A stretch of 64,000 bases of DNA from Pseudomonadota bacterium (GTDB taxonomy: Bacteria; Desulfobacterota; Desulfarculia; Desulfarculales; Desulfarculaceae). The stretch spans positions 124,001 to 188,000 of the forward strand of contig JAHIND010000005.1 of NCBI GenBank assembly GCA_018896025.1, in the 5' to 3' direction. Of this stretch, positions 25,057 to 32,877 are shown one piece after another (the stretch's first letter is position 1; each line of letters starts with the position of its first letter). The notes below the pieces were generated by a model. It was not told where the DNA came from, ran no database searches, and saw only the letters and a list, made by a program, of their open reading frames with translations. Position numbers and translations under genes: made by a program.

Positions 25057-26451
25057 ATGGCCAAGAAAGACGACAAGCCTTCGGTTACCAAGAGCGTAAA
25101 CAGCCTCAACGACCCCTTTGACGCCGGGGTCTCCCTTAGGCACCACGGCCAAGGCTACAGCGCCGAGAGCCGCCCGGTGACCGGCAGCGAGGACATGATC
25201 GACCGCGCGGTGGAAAACACCGTGGTCAAGGCCATCTTCAAGGGCAACGACGTGAGCCGCCGCCGCTTCATGAAGGCGGTGGGCGCCTCGGCGGCCATGG
25301 CCATCATCGGCAACTTCTTCCCCCTGGAGGCGGCCAAGGCCTGGGCCAAGGACGCTTCCGGCCCCCTGGAGAAAAAGGCGCTCAAGATCGGCTTCATCCC
25401 CATCACCTGCGCCACCCCCATCATCATGGCCGACCCCATGGGCTTCTACGCCAAGCACGGCCTGGAGGGCACCCGGGTGGTCAAGGCCGCCGGTTGGGCC
25501 ATGATCCGCGACTGGGCGGTGAGTAAGCAGGTGGACTGCGCCCACATGCTCTCGCCCATGCCCCTGGCGCTGACCCTGGGAGCCGGCTCCCCGGCGGTGC
25601 CTTTCCTCATGCCCGCGGTGGAGAACATCAACGGCCAGGCCATCACCCTGCACAAGAAGTACCTGGGCAAGGTCAAGTCGGCCAAGGACATGAAGGGCTT
25701 CACCTTCTGCGTGCCCTTTGACTACTCCATGCACAACTTCCTGCTGCGCTACTACCTGGCCGAGGGCGGGGTGGACCCGGACCGCGACGTGAAGATCCGC
25801 GTGGTGCCCCCGCCGGAGATGGTGGCCAACCTCAGGGCGGGCAACGTGGACGGCTACCTGGCCCCGGACCCCTTCAACCAGCGGGCGGTGTACGAGGGCG
25901 CGGGCTACATCTTCATGCTCACCCGCGACATCTGGCCCGGCCACCCCTGCTGCGCCTTCGCCGCCAGCAAGGAATTCGCCACCACCATGCCCAACACCTT
26001 CAAGGCGGTGTTCAAGTCCCTGGTGGACGCCACCCACTATGCCCACAAGGCCGAGAACCGCAAGGAGATCGCCAAGGCCATCAGCCCGCGCAACTACCTG
26101 AACCAGCCCAAGGTAGTGGTGGAGCAGGTCTTAACCGGCAACTTCCCCGACGGCAAGGGCGGCGACATCAGCGCCCCGGACCGCATCGACTTCGACCCCT
26201 TCCCCTGGGACTCCATGGCCGTGTGGATTCTCACCCAGATGAAGCGCTGGGGCTACGTCAAGGGCGACGTGGACTACAACAAGGTGGCCGAGCAGGTGTT
26301 TTTGGCCTCCGACTGCCGGGGCATCATGCAGGGCGAGGGCTACAAGGCGCCCGCGGAAAACTACAAGAAGCACATCATCATGGGCAAAACCTTCGATCCC
26401 AGCCAGCCCGAGGCCTACATCAAGAGCTTCGCCATCCGCCGGACCTCCTAA
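25057..26451 (+). CDS. ABC transporter substrate-binding protein (NrtA/CynA-like)
   Basis: 464 residues behind GAGGAGA. A twin-arginine signal SRRRFMKAVGASAAMA lies unusually deep, around residue 68, after a polar N-terminal stretch. The NrtA/CmpA-like core follows: ALKIGFIPITCATPIIMADPMGFYAKHGL, DCAHMLSPMPLALTLG and a C-terminal DFDPFPWDSMAVWILTQM. Family members bind nitrate, nitrite, bicarbonate or cyanate; next to cynS, cyanate is the best guess. Export would be via Tat, folded. Confidence 0.9.
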   Translation: MAKKDDKPSVTKSVNSLNDPFDAGVSLRHHGQGYSAESRPVTGSEDMIDRAVENTVVKAIFKGNDVSRRRFMKAVGASAAMAIIGNFFPLEAAKAWAKDASGPLEKKALKIGFIPITCATPIIMADPMGFYAKHGLEGTRVVKAAGWAMIRDWAVSKQVDCAHMLSPMPLALTLGAGSPAVPFLMPAVENINGQAITLHKKYLGKVKSAKDMKGFTFCVPFDYSMHNFLLRYYLAEGGVDPDRDVKIRVVPPPEMVANLRAGNVDGYLAPDPFNQRAVYEGAGYIFMLTRDIWPGHPCCAFAASKEFATTMPNTFKAVFKSLVDATHYAHKAENRKEIAKAISPRNYLNQPKVVVEQVLTGNFPDGKGGDISAPDRIDFDPFPWDSMAVWILTQMKRWGYVKGDVDYNKVAEQVFLASDCRGIMQGEGYKAPAENYKKHIIMGKTFDPSQPEAYIKSFAIRRTS

Positions 26452-26495
26452 GAGGCGAGTTATTTATCTCCCGCACGACCATATAGGTGAAAACC

Positions 26496-27407
26496 ATGAG
26501 CAACTCCAACCCAAGCACCCTTAGCGTCCCTTCGGCGGCAGCGGTCCCCCCCTCGGGGGGGACGGCCGCCAACAAGCGGATTATGCTCAAGGCGGTGGAC
26601 CCCGGCCCCTCGCGCTCCGCGGCGGGCAGCCTCGGGCAAAGGGTGGGCGGCAACTGGATGGTGCTGAGCCTGTTCTGCCTCCTGCTGTTCCTGGCCCTGT
26701 GGCAGCTCTACAGCACCGTGGGCAACGAGAAGTTCCCCAGCCCGGTGGTGGTGGCCGAACACGCTTGGTACTTCCTGTCCGATCCTTTCTATGACAACGG
26801 CCCCAACGACCAGGGCATCGGGTTTTTGGTGGGCTTCAGCCTGGCTCGGCTGGCCACGGGCTTTTTGGCCGGTTCGGTGGTGGCGGTGGTCCTGGGAGTG
26901 ATCCTGGGCCTCAACCGCACCCTGTTCAAGGCGCTCAACCCCTACATTCAGGTGTTAAGGGCCATCTCGCCCATCGCCTGGATGCCCCTGTTGCTCTACA
27001 CCGTGCAAAACAGCGGCTGGACCGCCCTACTGGTGGTGTTCATGGCCAGCATGTGGCCCACCCTGGCCAACACCGCCTTTGGGGTGAACAACATCAAGAA
27101 GGAATACCTGAACGTGGCAGCCATCCTGCAGATGCCCACCATGTCCAAGGTGTTTAGGGTGATCCTGCCGGGGGCGGGTCCGGCCATCGTGGCTGGCTTG
27201 CGCATCTCCATGGGCAGCGCCTGGGTGGCCATCGTGCCCGCCGAGGCCCTGCTGGGCTCCCTGGGCCTGGGCTACTTCGTGTGGAACGAATGGAACAACC
27301 TGGACATCGCCAACGTCATCTTCGCCATCCTGCTCATCGGAGCGGTGGGCGTGATGCTGGACATGCTCTTCAACCGCCTGGCCAAGTCCCTGGCCTACAC
27401 TGACTAG
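26496..27407 (+). CDS. ABC transporter permease (NrtB/CynB-like)
   Basis: 303 residues from ATG 26496 behind AGGTGA. Five to six TM segments with the cytoplasmic EAA-type loop (KEYLNVAAILQMPTMSKVFRVILPGAGPAI) that docks the ATPase. It belongs to the nitrate/sulfonate/bicarbonate BPD permeases. It sits between the binding protein and the ATPase (11 nt gap downstream). Confidence 0.92.
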   Translation: MSNSNPSTLSVPSAAAVPPSGGTAANKRIMLKAVDPGPSRSAAGSLGQRVGGNWMVLSLFCLLLFLALWQLYSTVGNEKFPSPVVVAEHAWYFLSDPFYDNGPNDQGIGFLVGFSLARLATGFLAGSVVAVVLGVILGLNRTLFKALNPYIQVLRAISPIAWMPLLLYTVQNSGWTALLVVFMASMWPTLANTAFGVNNIKKEYLNVAAILQMPTMSKVFRVILPGAGPAIVAGLRISMGSAWVAIVPAEALLGSLGLGYFVWNEWNNLDIANVIFAILLIGAVGVMLDMLFNRLAKSLAYTD

Positions 27408-27418
27408 GAGTTACGGCC

Positions 27419-28207
27419 ATGAAAATGCCCTTGCTCAAAGTGGAAGGCGTCTCCAAGTACTTCCAGGACCCGCGCAGCAAAAATGATTTCTGCGTGTTCT
27501 CGGACCTGTCGCTGAGCGTCAAGGAAAAGGAGTTCGTGGCCGTGTTGGGCCACTCCGGCTGCGGCAAGTCCACCCTGCTCAACATCATCGCGGGCATAGA
27601 AAAATCCAATGGCGGGGTGGTGTTTTTGGACGGCAGGCAGACCGTGAAGCCGGGCCTGGACCGCATGGTGGTGTTCCAGAATTTCGCCCTGATGCCCTGG
27701 CTCAGCGTGCAGGGCAACATCAGGCTGGCGGTCAAGGCCGCCTACCCCGAATGGGACAAGGCGGCCATAAACCGGCGGGTGGAAAAGTACGTGGAGATGG
27801 TCAACCTCACCGAGGCGCGCAACAAAAAACCGGCCGAGCTAAGCGGCGGCATGCGCCAGCGGGTGGGCCTGGCCCGGGCCTTTTCGGTGAACCCGCGCAT
27901 CATGCTCCTGGACGAGCCCTTCGCCCAGATCGACGCCCTGACCAGGGGGGTGATCCAGCAGGAGCTGGTGCGCATGTGGGAGGACACCGGCATCACCATC
28001 TTCATGGTCACCCACGACGTGGACGAGGCCATCCTGCTCTCCGACCGAGTTTTGCTCATGACTCCCGGACCGGGGGCCACCCTGGCCGAGGAGATAACCA
28101 TCCCCTTCTCCCGGCCCCGCACCCGCGACCGGCTGGTGGAAGACCCGGCTTTCTTTAAGCTACGCGACCGTATCGTGGCTTTCCTTGGTCATCGCCAAGC
28201 CGCGTGA
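27419..28207 (+). CDS. ABC transporter ATP-binding protein (NrtD/CynD-like)
   Basis: 262 residues behind AGGAG. Walker A GHSGCGKST, Q-loop VFQNFALMPWL, signature LSGGMRQRVGLARAF, Walker B IMLLDEPFAQID and H-loop MVTHDVDEAI are all intact. It energises the cyanate/nitrate-type permease. A terminator follows at 28228. Confidence 0.95.
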   Translation: MKMPLLKVEGVSKYFQDPRSKNDFCVFSDLSLSVKEKEFVAVLGHSGCGKSTLLNIIAGIEKSNGGVVFLDGRQTVKPGLDRMVVFQNFALMPWLSVQGNIRLAVKAAYPEWDKAAINRRVEKYVEMVNLTEARNKKPAELSGGMRQRVGLARAFSVNPRIMLLDEPFAQIDALTRGVIQQELVRMWEDTGITIFMVTHDVDEAILLSDRVLLMTPGPGATLAEEITIPFSRPRTRDRLVEDPAFFKLRDRIVAFLGHRQAA

Positions 28208-28227
28208 CCAATTTCCCTCCTGATGCT

Positions 28228-28257
28228 GGGCCGGGGCCGTTGTGGCCCCGGCCCTTT
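28228..28257 (+). terminator. Rho-independent terminator of the cyanate operon
   Basis: GGGCCGGGGCC-GTTG-TGGCCCCGGCCC followed by TTTT, 20 nt after the ATPase stop codon. It separates the MFS gene at 28393 from the cyn transcript. Confidence 0.88.
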
Positions 28258-28392
28258 TAGCTCCAGCCTAGCCTAGCCAATCCTTTGTCCAGCCGTTAAA
28301 TTTCCCAGGGGGCTTGACCTCCCCTATAATATTCAAACAAGTTTTGTTTTAAGCGGCCGCCGGCCGTTCGCAACCACAGTGGAACATCGCAC

Positions 28393-29568
28393 ATGGACGC
28401 CAAAGCACTAGGACTTTTGATACTGGCCCACCTGGTCACCGACACCACCACCGGGGCCCTGCCCGCCTTTCTGCCCATCTTGAAGCAGTTGCACGCCCTT
28501 AGCTACGCCCAGGCCGGGGCCCTCATCATGGTAATGAACCTCACCTCCTCGGTGATCCAGCCCTTGTTCGGCGACCTCACCGACCGCCTCAGCCTGCGCT
28601 GGCTGGTGCCGGTGGGGGTGGCCGTGTCCGGGCTCAGCTTCGGGCTCATCGGCATCTGCCCCAACTACCTTGCCCTGATGGCGGTGGTGGTCTTCTCCGG
28701 CCTGGGGGTGGCCAGCTTCCATCCCGAGGCCTTCAAGGGGGTGCTGGGCTCCGCCGGTTCGCGCAAGGTGGTGGGGGTGAGCTGGTTCATGGTGGGAGGC
28801 AACGCGGGCCTGGCCCTGGGCCCGGTGATGATCATGGCCTTCTACGCTTGGGGCGGCATGAACGGCACCCTGCTGTTCGCCATCCCCGGCGTGGCGGTGG
28901 CTGGGCTCATCCTGGCCTACTGGCGTCACCTCACCCACAAAAACGGCAAGCAGACCCGCGAAAAGGCCCAGGCCGAGCGCAAGCCGCTCAGGGGCCGCCT
29001 CAAGCCCCTGGCCATCCTCATGGGCGCGGTGACCCTCCGGGCCTGGGTTCACACCGGCATCGCCGCCTTCATACCCTTCTACTACGTCAGCGTGCTGCAC
29101 GGCGACGCGGTCACCGGCGGTTCGCTACTCACCGTCTTCCTCACCGCCGGGGTGGTGGGCACCGTGGTCGGGGCGCCCCTGGCCGAAAAGGTGGGCCCCA
29201 AGCGCTTTTTCGTGGTCAGCATCGCCATCATCACCCCCCTGATGGTCTGGTTGCAGGTGTTGCAGCCGGGGCTGTGGCTCTACATCGTGCTGGCCCTGGT
29301 GGGCGCGGTGCTCTTGTCCACCTGGTCGGTGGTCATCGTCATGGGCCAGCAGCTTCTGCCGGACCGGGCGGGCACCGTCTCGGGCATGCTGGTGGGTTTC
29401 GCCATGGGCCTGGGCGGCATCGGCGCCACCCTCATGGGAGTGGTGGCCGACCATTGGGGGGTGGCCACGGTGATGCAGATCGTCACCGTGCTTCCCCTGC
29501 TCAGCGCGGTGGTGGCCCTGTTCATCCCCGCGGGCAACCGGGACTATGCCAAGGCGGCCCAGGCCTAG
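28393..29568 (+). CDS. MFS transporter, fosmidomycin-resistance (Fsr)-like
   Basis: 391 residues from MDAKALGLLILAHLVTD. About 12 TM segments. The Fsr-type signature GLGVASFHPEAFK in TM4 and the opening DTTTGALPAFLPILK are typical. Members export fosmidomycin or unrelated small compounds; true substrate unknown. It has its own upstream region (185 nt, including AT-rich 28321-28350) and follows the cyanate operon terminator, so functional linkage with cyanate is uncertain. Confidence 0.87.
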   Translation: MDAKALGLLILAHLVTDTTTGALPAFLPILKQLHALSYAQAGALIMVMNLTSSVIQPLFGDLTDRLSLRWLVPVGVAVSGLSFGLIGICPNYLALMAVVVFSGLGVASFHPEAFKGVLGSAGSRKVVGVSWFMVGGNAGLALGPVMIMAFYAWGGMNGTLLFAIPGVAVAGLILAYWRHLTHKNGKQTREKAQAERKPLRGRLKPLAILMGAVTLRAWVHTGIAAFIPFYYVSVLHGDAVTGGSLLTVFLTAGVVGTVVGAPLAEKVGPKRFFVVSIAIITPLMVWLQVLQPGLWLYIVLALVGAVLLSTWSVVIVMGQQLLPDRAGTVSGMLVGFAMGLGGIGATLMGVVADHWGVATVMQIVTVLPLLSAVVALFIPAGNRDYAKAAQA

Positions 29569-29705
29569 GCCCCTGGGCGGCGGCCCCAACCCCGGAGACC
29601 ACCAGGCAAATAACGCTGGCCATTAGGATCAAATAGTGGCAAAAAATTAAAAAGGCGTAGCCCCCGGCCCAGGCAGTCCCTAATCAAGATGAAGAGGAAA
29701 CGATC

Positions 29706-30191
29706 ATGCAAGCCGACAAAATTGAAATTAAAAAGGTGATGGCCGCCATTGACCTTTCCAAGTACTCCGAGGACACCTTCCTGCACGCGCTGACCCTGGC
29801 GCGGGCCCTGAAGGCGGAGCTGACCTTGGTGAACGTCATCAATACCCGCTATCTGGACTCCCTGGAGCAATACGGCGGGGCGGGCTTGGGCCTGGACCGC
29901 AACGAGATCATCCAGCGCACCATCAACGACCGCCAGGAACTGATCGAAAAGGAATACATCTCGCGGAGCCAGGGAGTGGACACCCAGCTCCTGTTCAAGG
30001 AGGGCCTGCCCTGGGAAGAGATCATCCACGCGGTCAAGGAAACCGGCGCGGACATGCTGGTGGTGGGCAGCAAGGGACGCGGCGACGTGGCCGGGGTGCT
30101 CTTCGGCAGCGCGGCGGAAAAGCTGCAACGCCACGCCCCCTGCCCCGTCTTGACCGTGCGCGGCCCGGAGCACATGCGCGCCGCCAAGTAG
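29706..30191 (+). CDS. Universal stress protein (UspA family)
   Basis: 161 residues. KKVMAAIDLSKYSEDTFLHAL at the start and the ATP-binding signature VVGSKGRGDVAGVLFGSAAEKLQ (G-2x-G-9x-G-S) near the end classify it as an ATP-binding UspA-like protein. Monocistronic: terminator at 30222-30257 follows. Confidence 0.92.
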   Translation: MQADKIEIKKVMAAIDLSKYSEDTFLHALTLARALKAELTLVNVINTRYLDSLEQYGGAGLGLDRNEIIQRTINDRQELIEKEYISRSQGVDTQLLFKEGLPWEEIIHAVKETGADMLVVGSKGRGDVAGVLFGSAAEKLQRHAPCPVLTVRGPEHMRAAK

Positions 30192-30221
30192 GCCCCGCCC
30201 ATATAGGAATCGACATCGCCC

Positions 30222-30257
30222 GCGCCCCGGCCCATTACGGCCGGGGCGCTTTTTTTG
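30222..30257 (+). terminator. Rho-independent terminator after uspA-like gene
   Basis: GCGCCCCGGCC-CATTAC-GGCCGGGGCGC followed by seven T. Confidence 0.92.
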
Positions 30258-30372
30258 CGCCCGCCTGGGGCAAAAATTTTTCCCACCCTCCCGGCCCGCC
30301 GCATAAAAAAGTTACAGCCCCCGCCCCAGCCGCTTGGCCCCGCGCCGAACCCTCCCTTCCTAACCGATGGAT

Positions 30373-30394
30373 AAATTGAGTAAACACTCAATTT
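30373..30394. promoter_or_regulatory. Inverted repeat, possible operator
   Basis: AAATTGAGT-AAAC-ACTCAATTT is a perfect 9-bp inverted repeat ~90 nt upstream of the secreted SH3 protein. The shape (TTGAGT-N4-ACTCAA) resembles binding sites of TetR-type or similar regulators; the following TTCTCT makes a weak terminator the alternative. Confidence 0.45.
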
Positions 30395-30482
30395 TTCTCT
30401 CCGGGGCACAGGCGGGCACCGTTTTTGCTTACTTAATAGGCGGCTGGGGCGCACCCCGGCCGCCTACAAAAGGAGGACAACC

Positions 30483-31154
30483 ATGCTTCGCCTATACCAA
30501 GCCCCTCGCAAGGTGGGGCTCATAATGCTTACCGCCCTGGCCGCCCTCACCCTTGGCCTCGCGGCCCCGGCGGCGGCCCGTGGACCCGGCGGCCCCGGCG
30601 ACGGAGGCGGCGGTGGCCATTGGAACGGTCCAGGCGGCGGGCCTCCCCCGGGCCACACCAGGGTGGTGGTCAGGGGCAATCCCTATTACTACTGGGGCGG
30701 CAAATACTACCGCCCCTGGCGGGGCAACTACGTGCCGGTGTTCCCGCCGTTGGGGCTGGTGATCAGCTTCATGCCGCCCGGCTTCCGGGTGGTGGTGTTC
30801 GGCGGTATCAACTATTACCTGTATGACGGCGTGTACTATCAGCCCGCTCCGGGCGGCTACGTGGTGGTTCCCGCCCCGGCCGCCGCTCCGGCCCCCGCCG
30901 TGGCGGCCGCGCCCACCGGCGTGGTGGCCCCGGTGCAGGGCGCTTCCGGCATGGCCACGGTGATCTCCCAGGCCCTTAACGTGCGTAGCGGCCCGGGCAT
31001 GGCCTACCCCGTGTTGCAGGTGGTCAGCCTGGGGGCCGACCTGACCGTCCAAGGCCGCACCGGCTCCTGGCTTTTCGTGCGCGCCCCCAACGGCGACGTG
31101 GGTTGGGTGTCCCAGGAATTCACTACCCAGAGCACAATCCCGGCTAGCGGATAA
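30483..31154 (+). CDS. Secreted protein with Gly/Pro-rich head, YY-repeat region and SH3 domain
   Basis: 223 residues behind AAAGGAGG. A signal peptide ends AAPAAARGPGG. Then come a Gly/Pro-rich segment, a Tyr-rich part with three related YY units (GNPYYYWGGKYYRP, GGINYYLYDGVYYQP; DUF6515-like), an Ala/Pro linker and a bacterial SH3 domain (ALNVRSGPGMAYPVLQVV...GDVGWVSQEF). The SH3b domain suggests binding to peptidoglycan or an envelope protein. Followed by a lipoprotein gene. Confidence 0.82.
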   Translation: MLRLYQAPRKVGLIMLTALAALTLGLAAPAAARGPGGPGDGGGGGHWNGPGGGPPPGHTRVVVRGNPYYYWGGKYYRPWRGNYVPVFPPLGLVISFMPPGFRVVVFGGINYYLYDGVYYQPAPGGYVVVPAPAAAPAPAVAAAPTGVVAPVQGASGMATVISQALNVRSGPGMAYPVLQVVSLGADLTVQGRTGSWLFVRAPNGDVGWVSQEFTTQSTIPASG

Positions 31155-31214
31155 AATATAGCCTGACCCTCTGGGAGCGAAGAAAACCACACCCTTTCCC
31201 TTGGAGCGTTGCGC

Positions 31215-31709
31215 ATGATCCGCTACCTGATTCCCGCTGTGCTGTTGATCGCGGCCATGGGCTGCGGCGGCCCCTCTCCCCACGACGGCCCCCCCGGCGG
31301 CGGCCCCGGCGGACCTCCGCCCGGCGCCGCCCAGGAGATGAGCCCCGCCCAGCGTCTGGAAAAAACCATGCAGGACCTCACCGTGCGCCTGAAGCTGAAG
31401 CCGGAGCAGGCCGAGAAGGTGAAGGCCATCATCAAGGCGGGCGAGGACAAAAAGGAAAAGATGTTGAGCGAGGGAGAGCGCAGCGACAACCCCCGCGAGA
31501 TGCAGAAGCTCTTCGAGCGCGTGCACCAGGTGGACCTGGAGACCCAAGCAGTCCTGGGCAAGGTGCTGACCAAGGACCAACTGGACGAATACAAGGACTA
31601 CCTCAAGGAGCAGCGCCGCCGCTTTGAAACCGGCAAGAAGCCCGGCAACGCCCCCCCCGGCGGGGGCCGACCCAGCGGAAGGCCGGGCGGCGGCCCAGGA
31701 GGAGTTTAG
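31215..31709 (+). CDS. Spy/CpxP-like periplasmic lipoprotein
   Basis: 164 residues from ATG 31215 with GGAG upstream. Signal peptide ends LLIAAMGC, a usable lipobox. The central ~90 residues form charged helices: RLKLKPEQAEKVKAIIKAGED and VLGKVLTKDQLDEYKDYL resemble the L-T-x-x-Q repeats of Spy/CpxP chaperone-sensors. Both ends are Gly/Pro-rich. It is 60 nt downstream of the SH3-domain gene; together they look like an envelope-stress pair. Confidence 0.75.
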   Translation: MIRYLIPAVLLIAAMGCGGPSPHDGPPGGGPGGPPPGAAQEMSPAQRLEKTMQDLTVRLKLKPEQAEKVKAIIKAGEDKKEKMLSEGERSDNPREMQKLFERVHQVDLETQAVLGKVLTKDQLDEYKDYLKEQRRRFETGKKPGNAPPGGGRPSGRPGGGPGGV

Positions 31710-31777
31710 GAGCCGAGGGCGCGGGTGGCGCTTAGGCGAACCCCACTAACGCAGCGTCGCCCCCGCGCAATCGGCCC

Positions 31778-31861
31778 GCCGTCGGCTTCCGGGTGGGAGG
31801 GACAGGGAGATAGCCTCTGCCCGGCCCCCCTCCTGGCAGCCGACGGTTTTTTTAAAATTGG
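31778..31861 (+). terminator. Large stem-loop ending in a T-run
   Basis: Outer arms CCGTCGGCT and AGCCGACGG enclose about 57 nt with further pairing potential (GGGAGGG with CCCCTCC), and seven T follow directly. This is a terminator for the lipoprotein operon with an unusually large branched loop; a small structured RNA cannot be excluded. Confidence 0.55.
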
Positions 31862-31920
31862 TTTAGAATACTGTCGGCGGCGCGCCCCAACGGGCCCCGC
31901 CGGCAAATTTTTTTCATCCC

Positions 31921-32181
31921 TAGCCCGCATATTTCATGAGGGTTGAGTGGCATTGGCTCACGAACCAATATTCATGGGTCCGTCATGAAAAAAACACCCA
32001 CTTTATCAAGATACAGTTTAGATCCCATCCCGGCACAGCCAGCCATCGGCAGACAAGGCGACCGGCAAGCGAGGGCCGCAGGCGTAGCCGTAGCTACGTC
32101 GAGGTTCGAGCGTAGCCGGCAACGCCGTATGCCGATGGCTGGCGCAGCCGGACACACGGCCCTCATGAAATATGCGGGCTA
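31921..32181 (+). repeat. Hairpin repeat element, copy 2 (perfect 22-bp terminal inverted repeats)
   Basis: The arms 31921-31942 and 32160-32181 are perfect 22-nt inverted repeats (CCCGCATATTTCATGAGGG core). An inner 100-nt palindromic region (32041-32140) is closed by AGCCATCGGCA / TGCCGATGGCT. The sequence aligns over its whole length with the reverse complement of 7419-7673. It ends just before the RBS of the gamma-carbonic anhydrase-like gene, so a transcript of that gene may carry part of it. No transposase or ORF. Confidence 0.88.
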
Positions 32182-32199
32182 AACGCCAAGGAGGACAGC

Positions 32200-32724
32200 T
32201 TGGCCCTTTACCAGTTCGAAGGCAAGGCCCCCCAGGTGGACCCCAGCGCCTTTGTGCATCCCCAGGCGGCGCTCATCGGCGAGGTGAGCGTGGCGGCGGG
32301 CTGCTTCATCGGGGCGGGCGCGGCGCTACGGGCCGACCTGGGGCGCATCGCGATAGGCCTGGACAGCAACGTGCAGGAAAACTGCGTGCTGCACATGAAC
32401 CCCGGCCAAGCGGTGATCATCGGCCAGGGAGTCATCATTGCCCACGGGGCCATCCTGCACGACGCGGTGGTGGAAGACGGGGCCTTCATCGGCATGGCGG
32501 CGGTGCTTTTGGCCGGGGCCAGGGTGGGGGCCAAGGCCATGGTGGCCGCCGGGTCCCTGCTCCCCACGGGCATGGAGGTGCCTGCCGGGCATCTGGCCCT
32601 GGGCAACCCGGCCCAGGTCAAGGGGCCCTTGAGTGCCCGCCGCCTGGAAGCCACGGCCAAGGGCCTGGAACTTTACAAGGAGCTGGCCGCCCGCAGCCTG
32701 CGGGGCATGAAGCTGGTGGGCTGA
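32200..32724 (+). CDS. Gamma-carbonic anhydrase-like hexapeptide-repeat protein
   Basis: 174 residues from TTG 32200 behind AAGGAGGACAGC. Left-handed beta-helix repeats run through the protein (IGEVSVAAGCFIGAGAALRAD, IGQGVIIAHGAIL). Candidate metal-ligand histidines occur at NCVLHMNPGQ, IAHGAILHD (two). The YrdA/CaiE-type family includes active gamma-carbonic anhydrases and inactive scaffold proteins; the residues fit zinc binding but activity is unproven. It lies immediately downstream of repeat copy 2. Confidence 0.87.
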   Translation: MALYQFEGKAPQVDPSAFVHPQAALIGEVSVAAGCFIGAGAALRADLGRIAIGLDSNVQENCVLHMNPGQAVIIGQGVIIAHGAILHDAVVEDGAFIGMAAVLLAGARVGAKAMVAAGSLLPTGMEVPAGHLALGNPAQVKGPLSARRLEATAKGLELYKELAARSLRGMKLVG

Positions 32725-32756
32725 GCCCGCGCCGCTCTCCGGCCCTTCAATTAGGA

Positions 32757-32801
32757 GGGGCCGTAATTGCCGCCCAACTGGTGGTCGGCAATTACGGCCC
32801 C
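32757..32801. repeat. Perfect 16-bp inverted repeat
   Basis: GGGGCCGTAATTGCCG and CGGCAATTACGGCCCC are exact reverse complements separated by 13 nt. It stands between the convergent gamma-CA-like gene and cyclase gene. There is no T-run on either side, so it is not a standard terminator, though it may still stop transcription from both sides. Confidence 0.8.
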
Positions 32802-32877
32802 TGGGAGAAGGCGCTGCGACGGACTGGGATGCTCAATCAAACTATGGGCCGACCAGCGCCGAGTAGGCCTGTGTCAG

